From assembly GCA_029532415.1 (NCBI GenBank), contig JAQOTA010000071.1:434001-498000 (forward strand): a DNA stretch of 64,000 nucleotides, written 5' to 3'. Source of the DNA: Marasmius tenuissimus (lineage: Eukaryota > Basidiomycota > Agaricomycetes > Agaricales > Marasmiaceae). Of this stretch, positions 11,131-23,452 are shown piece after piece. Position 1 is the first letter of the stretch. Every line of letters starts with the position of its first letter. Made by a program: the position numbers and the translations under genes. The notes under the pieces are model-generated. The model made no database searches. It had not been told where the DNA came from and was given only the letters and a program-made list of their open reading frames with translations.

Positions 11131-12898
11131 CGTAGGTGGGTTGGCTGGTGTGAGGAGTGCTAGCGAGGTTTTTGAGACGGCGAGACTTGTCGATTTGGCG
11201 AGGACGGAGCCAGGAAGGTATCGGGGGTTGTGATTGTGAGGGATATCGATAAGGCGGTGAAGTTAGAGTAGAGGTTATGGACAGGCAATCTGGGACTTTT
11301 CACATGGTCAACCTCTCTTACAACACGGGAGTTGAGCCTGTAATCCATTGTCAAAAGGTAACTTATTTGATCCACCTCATACGTGCTCAGTGACCGCCCC
11401 GGCTTAATCTACTTTCTGTGTTTTCAGTGTCAAAGTGTAGAGACTCGTCAAGATGACAGGAGGATCATGGCGGCTCTGTAGGCAACATGCACGACAGATG
11501 AAATGTATCGGCGTAGCTACCAGGGGCTTTCTTTCTGTTTTCTAAGCTGTTAGTTGAAATTGCTTTCATCAAAGAGTACAACTTCCGACTTTGACCATTG
11601 GCGACCTTTGCGAACTTGACTCATCTCCAATAGCGACGTACCTCATTCAGGTTTTTGTCTTTTTGTTACCTTCGTCGACATCACGGTTGTACCATCGCTG
11701 ATGTCAATGCCGACTCTGGATTCTCTCCTTGATTAACTCTGACCTTGATTGATTGGTGGTCGGCACGCTCGGCTTCCACAATCGATGTTCTCAATCCCTG
11801 ACGGCTCGACGATCTGAAATTTGCTGTAATTACCGCTACATAAAGCCTCACAACGCGATGCTCTCAGTGCACTAACTTCCGACCTTGACTATCGGCGACC
11901 TTATAGACGACGAAATCCCTTGCTCGCTCATCAATAGAATCGTCAAGATGCTCAGAACACCGGGCACAACAGCCCACTCACCTCAATCCGGGAAAGTGAT
12001 GCCTACCCACCTTTCCTCTCACCTTCCTTTGACTTTAAACAAGGCTCCCGTGGCACTAATGATCAGCATCCCCGCCGCCGCAATAATCATCAGCGCTCGA
12101 AAAAAAAAGCGTGCAAGGAAAGTAAAGGGAAACTGAGCGGGCTCTTGTGCCCAATGGGATCCTACACTTTCCCTGATCTAGATGATGTCCGTCGCTGTTC
12201 CTCAATGCTCTATCCAGCTCATGATCTCAGAGTGATGCGCGGTGCCAGGTCCACTTTTTTATTCCTTGGCTAGTCCGGGGTCCGACGGTCCCACTAGTCT
12301 CATTTTGCTTCGCTCACCTATGCCAACAGTGGCGCAAATTGGCGATGAACTTGGTTCCTTTCCTTCGAGTGAGTCCAGAATCACCACTTCGACTTCAAAA
12401 TCGGTGTCTTTCGCCATCATGCTGCACGCCCACGGACATCATGGTCAACGAATATTGGGAAGGCCAAGCGCAACGAACAGGGAAATCAACAAGAAATCAA
12501 ACGACAAGGTAATTCCAGTGTACATCGATTGGCGCACCTATATATCGTGTAATGGCATTCGAGTGAGTGTGCATGATGTCGTATTGTTCGCCATATTTCG
12601 TTTTCCGGAATCAGACACCTGGAATGTTACCAGATTCGAACCTTGAAGCTTGAAGCTTGAAGTCGCATACTCTACATGTGAAGATCGAATGACAAAATGC
12701 CATCGTGGCGTATCAACCCAGGGCCGAATTGACCGTCATCAATTACGTGCCGGAAAGCCGACTCTTGGCCGACTCCACCGAATCTAGAATGGAGAACACG
12801 GGAGAACACAGATGCAGCATATTCAACTTACAGCGACCGAAGCAAACCAGCCGGCTATGAGGGAGGTTTCGAACATCATCAGCGGGCTGTTTAGGGGA
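11131..12898. other. Non-coding spacer with small repeats upstream of GH76-C
   Basis: No gene recognised. Two related segments, around 11578-11640 and 11873-11910, share ACTTCCGACyTTGACyATyGGCGACC. The later one, with the bases before it, also resembles 2540-2620 (CCTCACGACGCAATGCTCTC). At 12645-12662 the unit GCTTGAA is repeated. Confidence 0.45.
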
Positions 12899-12906
12899 TA
12901 TAAAAA
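12899..12906 (+). promoter_or_regulatory. TATA box of GH76-C
   Basis: TATAAAAA lies 66 bases before the GH76-C start codon, a usual spacing for fungal core promoters with a short leader. Confidence 0.5.
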
Positions 12907-12971
12907 CCCTGAAGTCTGACATGGGCACCCGGACTGGACTGCAGTCTGATTGCCACCCACGCAGCTTCATC

Positions 12972-15414
12972 ATGAACATCCTGCTCAGCTGGTACCTCCT
13001 TACACAACTCGTGCCCAATGTGTTGTGTGAGGAACTAAGTGTGCCTTCATCCTGGGATGTACGTGTACTCGCTATGATACTGGAACTGCGTTGAACTCAC
13101 ATTATGCGTCCACGGTGGTCTAGAAATCCACTGTGAAAGCCTCTCGCGAAGAACGAATCAGTCGTACAGTAGAAGCGATTGATGCATTTATCACATCGGA
13201 TAGTCTCTTTGATCCTTTACTTCCGCCCCCTCACAACCTTTCCGATACCTATTGGCCCTACGGAGAACTTTTGGTTTTGATTGCAGACTTTGATATCTTC
13301 ACAAATCAAACCAGATACATGGAATTTGCTCGGCGGCGTTTCCTTCCCGCTTTGCAGCAAACAGTACCAGATCTCAAGTGAGTAAAATCTACCACTTCTG
13401 GCCCCAGCATGGAAACTGAATACAATTCTGTAGAATCGTAAGGGCTCTCGTCGAGTTCCCTTGGCGTACAGGTAGCAGTTACCTTCGAGATCTTTTGCTA
13501 GGTTAGAAACAAATTGTAAGCTTGTTTTTTCAGTTCCACAACACCACACACGTCTGAACACACGGGTATTCTAGCCGATACGGATACGCAGCAACCCGTG
13601 CATACATTGCGTATAAAGATGAGGCATTTTTGAACATTGCAACAGAATACTGGAATTCCACGCGAAACTTGACGCTCTCCGACGCGGACATACGGTCAAG
13701 CAGCTCGCCGGCTAAGAGCGCTAGCAGAATCAACTCATCCACTAATTTAACCTGCTCAGAACCTGGCAGTGAGTCGCCTTCCATCACTAGGATTGCTCGC
13801 CGCTAATGCATCAAGGTGTTAGGTGAATATACGCTTGCTGGTGGGACGTTTCATAATGCAGTGAGCACAGCTATAGTACAGAGACAAAACGCGGCCGGTT
13901 TACACAGATTGGCTCACATAGGTTGACGACGACGACCTGGTCATCACTACTGGTTCGACGGCGTAAGACTTCCAGTCGTTTTGGTATTCTCAGCTTTGAA
14001 TTAGCTTATCTGACCCTGGACGGACAGAGATTACCTGACGTATGTTATCATCTCCGATTCCGCCAAAATTGGAGAAGCCTGACTCTTTTGCTTCCAAAGG
14101 TTCACTGCCTCACTCGCAACAATCGTTCCGTCTGGCTTGGATCAAGTTTACATCGACACTGTAGTCCAGGTGGGCAGATTTATGCAAACTGCACTCTACA
14201 AAGGATCTGGGATTTTCTATACTGGAATTACAGTAGGGAATCGAGATAATCGAAATTCCAATTGCCCAGCTCGCAATGAAGGTGGATATACTGCCGTATC
14301 CGACGCTGCAGTCACCATGCATGCGTTATCGCTTTTAGCATCGAGCTCGAAGAATAGTGATCTCACAGACATGTGAGTGACCCCATCGCATACCAGTATC
14401 GCAGCTGGACGCTCTCATTTGCAGCCTCAAAGACATAGCTCGTTACGCAACTGGGAGCACTTGGAACTCTGCCAACGGTGTGCTTGGTCAGTAATAAATT
14501 CTCACTCCGCGTCTCCGTGGCTGACGAATAAATTCATTCACTTTAGTCCCTCAGAAGTTTCCACTAGAGACTGGAGACAGCGACAAACATGTCTCACAAC
14601 GACTGCTTCGGAACAATTTTGACTTGGTCCTGGGTGATCCGGAGGTCCCAGACCTGAAGGCCTATCTTCATGCGTACCTAGCGATTCAAGTAAGTGGGTA
14701 CTATGCCCGGGTATTCCATATGCTTTTCTTTTCCATGAATCTGAACGCGATTAGTATGAGGCACTTGTAAACCAAACCACTTTTACGAACGGTGAACCAC
14801 ACTTCTACGGAGTCGGGTCTCAACCCGACCGCCAGCTCAATGTGGAAGCACAGTTACTCGCCGTCACTACGCTGCTAGGCGGGGTGATCTCGGGCGACGA
14901 TACCACGCGGCACCCACCAAACGACCCTGGAGAGAGGGATATCGAAAATCCCAGCCGAACACTCATTGGAACGTTAGTTGGTGGCATAGTCGGGGGTGTT
15001 TTGGGACTTGTTTTGATCACCTTAGGAAGCTATTGTTGTCTTCAGCGAAGACGCCAGCTGCAGCACTCCCCACCTGTCTTGGAACCGTATTCAGCAACGA
15101 GCTCCTCGATGCCACCCCCGTCTGTTTCGACCGTTCTGCCTTTCCGGTCGGGTAAATACCACGAGAAGGTGCCTTCGGCGAGCCCCAATATCTCAACAGG
15201 TGCATATCGCGAGCCCTCAGCGCTCGCAGTGCCCGGCCCCGCCCCAGAGCCCCAGTCCAGTAGAGTGCGCGAGGCGACCACGGCTGAACTTGTAATGCTC
15301 TTGAACCAGAGGTTAGGGGGTGAACCGCGGGGCGAGAACAATGAATGTGAGCAATGGGACACAAACCAGGCCCCCCCAGATTATAGTAGCCAAGCGGGAA
15401 GAGGCAGAGTCTGA
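12972..15414 (+). CDS. GH76-like membrane-anchored glycosidase copy C
   Basis: Multi-exon gene. Exon 1 (12972-13058) encodes the signal peptide MNILLSWYLLTQLV and ends in SSWD. Exon 2 is 13124-13377 (SREERI, YWPYGELLVLIADFDIFTNQ). A 4-base exon AATC (13434-13437) and a 14-base exon follow, then GYAATRAYIAYKDEAFL, EYTLAGGTFHNA, VDDDDLVITTG, a short exon reading DYLT, SGLDQVYID, ALYKGSGIFYTG, YATGSTWNSANGVL and LHAYLAIQ. The last exon (14755-15414) holds LLGGVISGDDTT, a transmembrane helix (IVGGVLGLVL), EATTAELVMLLNQRLG and PPDY. AGGTF and the alternating AYxxY helices match agaric GH76 proteins (six-hairpin fold, alpha-1,6-mannan or cell-wall transfer at the cell surface). All exons examined are open and phases agree with copy D. 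The catalytic pair was not assigned with certainty. Confidence 0.75.
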
Positions 15415-16117
15415 CGGGGACTTCGAAACTCCTCGGAACTCCAGTTTTCGGAGGGGACACGTCGGATACCATACCTATCCAAATAATCACGTTGGTTTGG
15501 CTAGAAGCTACGATGTTTATGTGTGTAAAAGGGTTCGGTTTGGATTTCTATCGATATGAAAGAGCTCGGGAAGCAAGGAGAGATGGCCGGAGAGAAAATA
15601 AGTCAGCGAGCCACTGTCAAGTTCCGGGCTCTATACTCCCACAAGGCCGGCACTACTTTCACACGGTATCGGACCTCTCTTGCAACGACATTGGACAAGG
15701 ACTGAACAAGATGCCGCTCAAAACCTTCGTAACTGGCTACCGAACCCGTCTCCGATTCTCGATTCGAGGCTACAGCTAGTCTTCCAAACCTTTTGAGGTC
15801 CCGCCTTTAGAATCTCCAGAACATCACGCCTTGAAGCACGTGAATGGCATTGGATTCTCCCGCTTCCAACGAACACCTTCCACCCACAAAACTCGGTCCA
15901 TTTGTCGTCCTCAGCTACTTAATTTCGGCCTAGCAAGGCAGGTATATCGAACTTATTTTCTTTTTCATCCCTCAGTCTCATCTTTATGTAGCACGTCAAC
16001 GAAATAAACTTGAGAGTGACTCTTCCAATTCAGTGCAACGAATAGACTCATTCCTCAGCGGATACGACCCGTTTTCATCGATTCCTCCTTAACAACCGCG
16101 GTCAATCAAGTCAATTC
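15415..16117. other. Intergenic after GH76-C
   Basis: No reading frame with recognisable protein character; only the 3' flank of GH76-C is expected. Confidence 0.35.
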
Positions 16118-17375
16118 CGACCTATTCTGACTACCTCGTTGGTCTCGTGCTCGTAACATCAGATTGTAGACAAACTTTTTTTCTACAGTTCAGTCTTTGT
16201 TGTTTTATCTGGCCATCGCGTGGTGTTGACATGAAGATCTAGAGCTACAAGCCCTCTTTACCCGCTCGAGTGAAAAACGAGACACCAGAACAAAGATTGA
16301 AACTCGCGAACGAGCTGCGAGGGAACAAAGGAGCAGAGGAAGACGACGCAGAGGGGTGATGTAAAGAATCGGACTGGGGATTGGGATGGGATTGGGATTG
16401 GCTTTTCCGTCGTCGTTCTTCTGTCATTTTTCCAGTGATGACGCTTGTCTGCCCTCGCCATGCCTCCAACTCCTCTCAAACCCAGTTCATCATCCTGCTT
16501 AGTCGCTTTCTTCCCCCTCACTTACCACAAAACTCATCCCTGTCAGGGGTCCTATTGGGACTCATTTTCGTTGTCGTCATTTTTCGCACTCGAATTCTTT
16601 TGGGACGCTTCTTCTGTCACCATGCACCCGTAACTCCCTCCTCTCCTCGCTGACCATGAGACCCGCACTCTGACTTGGACGTCCCCACCGGTTCTCTTCT
16701 CCAACTAGTCGACTCCTTTCGAACCTTCCAAACCGCAACCCCTTCTACCACATAGTCGTCCTCATTCCCACTCGTCTACCACCATCTTTACTCGAGCCCC
16801 TGACAATGGATGAACAATACGTGCCGTACTGGCGGAACGAATCGCTCATGTTGATGAGGGTGTCAAGGCCGCAACAACAACCCACGAGACTCGTGTTCAG
16901 GCTCGAGAATTCGAATACTCGCAGTCCCAGCTACCTTCAAGAATTGTACTTTTCATCGTAGACGCCATTCTTCGAGCCTCGAGTCGATCCAGTTCCAGGC
17001 TTTACATGCCCGAGTCGTCCATGGAACACACCGCCATGTACGCCGTCCATATCTCTCATGGCCAGGCTCTTCCTCCCTGATGACGATGAGCCTGAGACCT
17101 ACGTTACAACTACATGGATTTACTCCGATTGGAGAGTTCATGAACTCTATCAGCCAATCAGGCTGCTGGCTCACCATCACTGCCAGGTACGGCTATTCAT
17201 TCATTTTGTCCCGCTCCGGGCCCTGATGCGCCTTATTCACAGTTGAACTCCTTATCTTTCTGTTGCTAATGCACGAATCGAATGTATCCATTCAATCACC
17301 ATGTGTGTCGTTCACGAATCGCTCCATTTATACCCCGGTTCAGTGGTTGAGCCCATTCACTGTCTACGCCACGGA
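16118..17375 (+). repeat. Copy 3 of the GH76-unit upstream block
   Basis: Direct repeat of 9820-11130. The strongest match starts near 16540 (GGGGTCCTATTGGGACTCAT) and runs through CAGCCAATCAGGCTGCTGGC at about 17150 to GGTTCAGTGG near 17340. Small insertions and deletions and shifted stops between the copies argue against a conserved protein. Confidence 0.75.
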
Positions 17376-17612
17376 GAGCGCTGCCCAGGGCCTTCCACAA
17401 CGACATGCAGCTACTTTGAAAGAGCTTCTTGTAGTGTAGCCACAGCTGAGTGAGTCGCGGTTTCCTCGTCGAACCTGGAGGATTTCGCGACCTAGAGTCT
17501 TGAGCTGAGTCGGACAGGTTGCATCATCAGTTAAAATTCAGATTTCCCAGAGCTCCTGATTCTGATTTGAGTATTTATCCTCACTCACTCGCCTCCTCAA
17601 CTCTTCCTACTC

Positions 17613-17922
17613 ATGCAGCGCCCCGTTTCCGCCGATGTGTTTGCTCGCGAGCACACCGATCCCGAGGGTCCATCTCACAATCCTTTAAGAGGCCGCGAAT
17701 GGGCCCATCCGTGGCAACTATTCCATCACGCTCCTAGGAACATAGCCGATGGTACGTCCGACCCTTTTTTCGATTCTTCCTCCAACATAGCATGCTAAAA
17801 TCTCTGGGGTTGATTCTATGGCAGCCGTCGACGAAGGAGTTCTCGATGCTTTCCTCCGCCCGAGCATCCATGCGAAAGACCTATCGGTGTTGATCTCTGC
17901 CCAGTGGTTGATGCTTCCTTGA
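17613..17922 (+). CDS. Small two-exon hypothetical gene
   Basis: ATG at 17613 opens MQRPVSADVFAREHTD. Exon 1 is 17613-17751, a GTACGT donor and a TGGCAG acceptor bound an intron of 73 bases, and exon 2 is 17825-17922 (VDEGVLDAFLRP, stop TGA). Phase is kept, giving 78 residues. It has no signal peptide or membrane segment and no family was recognised. It lies between a repeat block and GH76-D and could be a relic of a longer gene. Confidence 0.3.
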
Positions 17923-18406
17923 CACCAAAGGTGTCGATCTGGTATAAACCGAAGCATTTGTTACGACACTTTTTTCGCACTACCTAGCCCCTAAGAGGGA
18001 GAACATCGATTGATGACATCAATCGCTAATAGCTCGCTTTGCCTTTGTCAATGATGCGAGCAAGCGGCCTGCTACCAGTCAACCGACACGAGCCGTGCAC
18101 ATGAGGATCAGAGAATACGGAGAAATAACCCACCTTTCGTACAGCGAGTTCTCAAGAAGTGTAAGTAGTAATATCTGAGGCTCCTCGACGCACTTCACGC
18201 AGCACGCATTCGCCAAAGAGTAGGGTCAAATACTATCTTGGCCGTTTTGACCGTGCACATTGCTGAGCTGTCCTAGGCTGTCCTCCGGCATCTGGACTTC
18301 CCGTTCATGGGATACAGGAAATTAAAACCTTGTACTTAGCGACATTAAAAACCTCAAGGTTTGAATTGACGATGGCACCCAAACTGACACCCCACGCGAG
18401 ACCATC
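17923..18406. other. Upstream region of GH76-D
   Basis: No gene seen. The segment CAATGATGCGAGCAAGCGGC resembles TCGATGATGCGAGCAAAACT at 3634, upstream of GH76-B, suggesting shared unit sequence. An A-rich ATTAAAAACC at about 18344 might be a weak TATA-like site. Confidence 0.3.
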
Positions 18407-20734
18407 ATGTTCATCCTGCTCAGCTGGTACCTCCTTGCACAACTTGCCCTCACTGTGTGGGGCGGGGAATTGAGCGTGCCTTCATCCTGGGCTGTGAGTC
18501 TTTCATTGACTATGATACTGAAACTGCGTTCAACTTACATCGCCTAGAAATCTATGGAAGCCTCTCGTGAAGAACGAATCAATCGTACAGCAGAAGCAAT
18601 CGACGCATTCATCGCGTCCCACGACCTTTTCACTTCGATTCAGCCCCCCAGCAACCTTTCCGACAGCTATTGGCCCAACGGAGAAATACTGGCTCTAATC
18701 GCAGACTTCGATATCTTCACGAATCAGAGCAGATATAAGCGGATTGCTCAGGAGCGTTTTCTTGCTCCTCTGCAGCAAAGAACACCGAATCACAAGTGAG
18801 TAAAATCCCCCACTTGTAACCTGTGCCAAGCGCGAAAACCCAAGATACCGTTCTACAGGATTGTAAGTTCTCTTGTCGACTCCCTTTGGTGTATATGCAG
18901 GAGTAACTTTCGAGTTCCCGCTAGGTAAACAACAGATTGTAAGCTTGCTCTTTCTCTCAACGAGCCCATGTACCTCTGAACGCGCGGACTTTTCAGTCGC
19001 TACGGGTACGCAGCTACCCGTGCATACCTCGCGTATAAAGACGAGGCATTCTTGGATCTTGCAAAGGAATATTGGGCTTCCAACAGGAGCTTGACGGTCT
19101 CCGATGCAGACGTCCAGTCAAGGAGCTCTCCTGCCAAAAGCAAAATCAACTCTACCATGAGTTTGGCTTGCTCGAACCCTGGGAGTGAGTTGACCTTCGT
19201 TATCGAGGACTATATTGACGAATCAACTTGTTACTAGGTGAATATACGCTTGCCGGCGGGACGTTCCATAGCACTGTGAGTACGGGTCGAGTGTACACGA
19301 AGATAGATTCATCCCATGTTAAACTGGAGAATTTACGCAGGATCAAAACGACCTCCTCATAACGACTGGTGCGACATCGTAAGTTTGTCAGTCACTTTCA
19401 CACTCCCCTTCACTAATCTTATGTCTAGAACCTACCTGACGTATGCCATTTTTCGCCTCCCGCTCGAGTTGACCAACCCTGAATACTTGTTCTTTGAAGG
19501 CTCACCGCCTCACTTGTCTCAAACCTGGATCAAACGTACATCGACTTGGCAAGCCGTATGGGCCATTTCATACTAACCGCGCTCTACAAGGGATCCGGGG
19601 TCTTTTACGACAGTGTTACAGTAGGGAGCCCAGATTGCCCGCTTCGCCGGGATAATCAAGCTCTTGCTGTGGGTGGCGCCGCACACTCCATGAAGGCGTT
19701 GTCTCTTTTGGCGCTGAACTCAAACACTGGGGATCATTATCTCACGGATTCGTAAGTACCCTATCACACTGGCATACCCAAACTCGCAACTGGATGTCTT
19801 TGTCTGTAGTCTCAGAGACACAGCTCTTTATGCGACTGGAAGTGCTTGGAACTCCGCCGACGGTGTCCTCGGTACGTGAGCTAGTACTCAGTCATTCTGC
19901 GACGAGTCGGTGGCTGACGAAACACTTCCAGACCCTCGAAAGTTTCCAGCAGAGACGAGTGAAAGCAGCATGAACGAGTTTTCACAAGCGCTGCTTCGGA
20001 GCTATTTCGACACGGTCGTTGGCGATGGGGCCTCAGATTTGAAGACGTATCTTCGCGCATACCTAGCAGTCCAAGTAAGCGCACTTTTCCTGGGTTCTGT
20101 AGTTTTCCTTTTTGAACGTGGCCGTTAGTATGATGCGTTGGTGAACCAGGCCAATTTTACTAGTGGTGCCCCGCACTTCTACGGAGTCGGATTGAGACCC
20201 GCACGCCAGCTCAACGTGGAAGCACAGATAGTGGCCATTACTACACTACTAAGCGGTGTGATCTCCGGCGACGAAACCACGCCGAAAGACTCAGGAGGGG
20301 ACGATGACGAGGATCAAAGCCGGGCACCCATTGGAAGAATAGTCGGTGGGGTGGTAGGGGGCATTTTGGGTCTTGTTTTCGTTGTTGCAGGGAGCTACTG
20401 TTACCTTCGCCGAGGACGCCGGTTCAACCGCTCCGACCCGCCTACCGTGGACCCGTACCCAGCGATCTCGAAGAAATCCCCGATATCCCTGGCGGGGCCC
20501 CCGCCAGTTTCAACGCTTATGCCTTTGCGTGCGAACAAGGATGCGCTTCCGGCAAGCCTGGGCAGTGACCCTGCGAGTACAACCTTAGCCCCGATGCCGC
20601 CTGCCCTAGAATTCCAGTCAAGTCGTGTACACGAGGCGACCACGGCGGACCTCGTGGCCGCATTGAATCAACGGTTGAGGAATGAACGATGGGACGCGAA
20701 CGAGAGCCCTCCGGAGTATTACAGAAGTCTATAG
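18407..20734 (+). CDS. GH76-like membrane-anchored glycosidase copy D
   Basis: Apparently intact paralogue of copy C with the same exon plan. Exon 1 is 18407-18493 (MFILLSWYLLAQLALTVWG signal peptide), exon 2 18548-18795 (YWPNGEILALIADFDIFTNQ), and microexon GATT 18859-18862. Then come a 14-base exon, RYGYAATRAYLAYKDEAFLD, EYTLAGGTFHST, QNDLLITTGATS, NLDQTYIDLASR, ALYKGSGVFYDSV, YATGSAWNSADGVL and LLRSYFDTVVGD. The last exon begins at TATGATGCG (about 20128) and ends at 20734. It has the linker, a transmembrane helix (IVGGVVGGILGLV), basic RRGRR, EATTADLVAALNQRL and a terminal PPEY. Predicted type I cell-surface glycoside hydrolase or transglycosidase acting on wall mannan. Family assignment by motif recall. 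Confidence 0.75.
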
Positions 20735-21401
20735 TGGCCGCTCGCTGAGAAGGTTAATTGTTAACTCGATGATTTGAGCGATGGCTCACCAGTACTCGTT
20801 GAAACACCTTTGTGAAGTAGCGCGGTAGTTTGATTTAATACCCGACTCTTGCCAGGCAACCCTTGAGACATCCAAAATTTCCTCTTTCATTCACGATTGA
20901 GGCCATCAAATCCCAGTACGCTCCTCATGGCCTTTAACAACGGGAGCCCACTAGGATCTACGACGAATCAATGAAAACGGCGGGACAGGATGAATGGAAT
21001 TGAAACCTCTCGTCAAAAAGGAACTGGTGTTTCTACCTTTCCCTTCATCCGGGTCTCATAAGTAAAAACAAGAGTTTGCTGGGGTTCGGCGTACAAACGA
21101 CAGACCGCACAGTCTATGTAATTCCGAGTCATCAAGGAAGTTTTTGGCCAAAAAAGTTGAGTTGGGGGAGCCTGTAAGTTGCCAACCTGGAAGGACGGGG
21201 CTTGGGCTTGCGAGGCCGCGGAGTATTGTGCAGGGCACTTGGTTGGAAGATATGCCTTGTGAGGCATAGAAGGTTGAATATCTCCTTTGCATATAAAACA
21301 GACTCATAAGTTACTGTTAGAATACGGTACGCGCATGGAGCCTCGTGATGTCGCTGGCCAGGTCACGCGCACGGGGCTCCGTAGACAGTGTCTGTCGGTA
21401 C
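20735..21401. other. Convergent intergenic region
   Basis: 3' flanks of GH76-D and of the minus-strand secreted-protein gene. No additional gene supported. Confidence 0.4.
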
Positions 21402-23452
21402 TTAGTAGAGTACGCGACGACAGCTAGGCTGAGGGTCTTTCGCTTCGGCCGGTTCTGGTGGGGCTGGAAATCTAGGGCCCTTTGGTGGTCGGCCAGGACG
21501 AGGACCATCATCCAGTTGTCGGCCTGCCCCTTCCCCAAATCGACCGAACAGAGGCCACGTCGGAAGGTAACACATCTCCTAGAGATTCGATGACAGGTCA
21601 GTCTCTTTGTCAATCAACTGTCAAGTCAAAGTTGGATAACTCACCCCAAAGCCGCATGCTGGTCTACACTTCAACCAAGCGTTCCAATCCAACCAATCCA
21701 TAAGTCTTTCTATCTCTGTTTTCCATTCTTTAACCACCTTTTCGAGCTCTTCTCTATCGATAGCTCCGTCCTCCAAATCCGTGTAAAGCCCGACAGAGAC
21801 TCCCTTCGCCCACATGCGAGTGACGGTCCTGCATATCTCCTTCGTCGTCTGTTCCGTGGCCCTCAGAAGTAGCCCCTCCGACTCCGTCAGCGTCGACATA
21901 GACCTGATATGCCGAGTATGTGTAATAGCACATGCTTCATACGCAGGAGTCGCCCACTCCACGGACGAATTAGCAAAGCCCGTGAAATGAGACGTCGTAT
22001 TGAGGGTATAGAGGATATAAGGGTGTGTCATAGCAGATAGTTGGCCATGAACGGTGTAAGCCGGCTCGTCGAGTCCCGTTTGTGTAGCGTTGAGAATGTC
22101 TCTGATGACTTCTAGCCGATCTGCATAACGGTCCTTGATGACGCGGAATAGAGTGAACCAATCGACCCCGCTCCCTTCTGTATGCGTATCCTGAGGCTGT
22201 AGCAACCCCTCTAAACGCTTCATGACAGATGCAATATCCGATTTCGATAACCCTTCGAGCCGGTGCTGGAGTCGATGCTTCATCCGATTCGTGGTCGCGT
22301 TGAACCGCGCCTCAGCGAGACTGGGTACGAGATTCGTATCGTAGAATGACACGAGACGCGAAAAGTCGAGTTTGATACGTGACTCTCCTGGAAAGCGGTT
22401 ATGCCGAGCACCAGCGAGTATGACTTCAAAATCGGCTCTAGCGCGTCGAGAAGGACCTCTTAACGAATGGTGTTCAGGAAGGCCTCGGTGGTCGTGCCCG
22501 AGTCCAGGAGGGGGTGGTGAACGACAGCCTCCCCTTCGCGGAGGCGGAGATGAAGGTGGGTATAATCGCCAATCGTCTTCGTTATGATGCCGTCGAGGCC
22601 GTGGTGGGCCATCATCTGCACCACTCTCGAGATTCAAGAACGATTCGACTTTAACGCCAGCGGTGAAATCGCACAACATGACTTCGCTGATACGAGATGG
22701 AGTAAGGTCAGATGGATTCATTTTCAATACCGAATAGTATGACTCACAAATCCATTTCCATTCTGCGTAGCGACGAACGGGTGAATAAGCAGCGCCAGGG
22801 AAGCAGGGCTGCAGATTCAGTACTCACCGAACAAGCCCGTCATATCCCACCTTCTTCGCCCAATTACACAGATCGGATATCCTATTAAACTCGTCAAAGA
22901 ATCTATCTGGAGACACCTTCCCCCATGCAACAATATCCTGACTATCCATCGAACCGGAGGCCATCTTCGCGGCAGAGCTTCCATCGAAATACAGCACTTT
23001 CAGCGGTCTTGTGGTTACGAGTGTAAGATGCCAACAACCCGTTCCTTCGAATGAACGACAGAACAATAACGAATGCTCGGGATCGGTGGCAGTCCACTCA
23101 GGTGTGGTGGGGAGAATTGGGTCGCGGCGTCCATGGTAGAGAAGGGTTCCCGGTGGGATATGTCCTGGTACTAGGTTGTGTCCTGGAATAAAAATGAACG
23201 GAATGAGCCTCTGAAAGCATGTCTGGAACGTCTTTACGCACCATTACGATAACGAGTATTCGGCCACTGCTGCAACAAAGAACTAACAGACTCGAAAATG
23301 AGATGTTCGGTCCCATTCACGGCTGGCTGTGCGTCCAGATCCCATAGCTCGTCCACGTTGCCGGCAAAGGTCGAAAACGGCGTTTGTGCCGCCAGTGCAT
23401 GGCAGAGATTGAAAGCTGCAACGGCTGAGACGACCAGCAATCGCAAAGTCAT
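21402..23452 (-). CDS. Conserved fungal secreted protein, unknown function
   Basis: Five exons join in phase: 23452-23242, 23182-22828, 22762-22748 (15 bases), 22686-21645 and 21578-21402, giving about 599 residues. MTLRLLVVSAVAAFNLC is a clear signal peptide. Conserved blocks of this widespread Agaricomycete family are visible: PPGTLLYHGR, EWTATDPEHS, HLTLVTTRPLKVLYFDGSSA, SQDIVAWG, RMEMDFEVMLCDF (made by joining the 15-base exon), LVSFYDTNLVPSL, SGVDWFTLFRVIKDRYADR and, near the end, EMCYLPTWPLF. A proline- and arginine-rich insert lies just after SFLNL. I know no established function for the family. The longer single frame beginning MKMNPSD is intron sequence. Confidence 0.85.

Noticed and set aside
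21621..22727. Start MKMNPSDLTPSR for the secreted protein
   Set aside because: These codons are intron sequence; the true N-terminus with signal peptide is at 23452.
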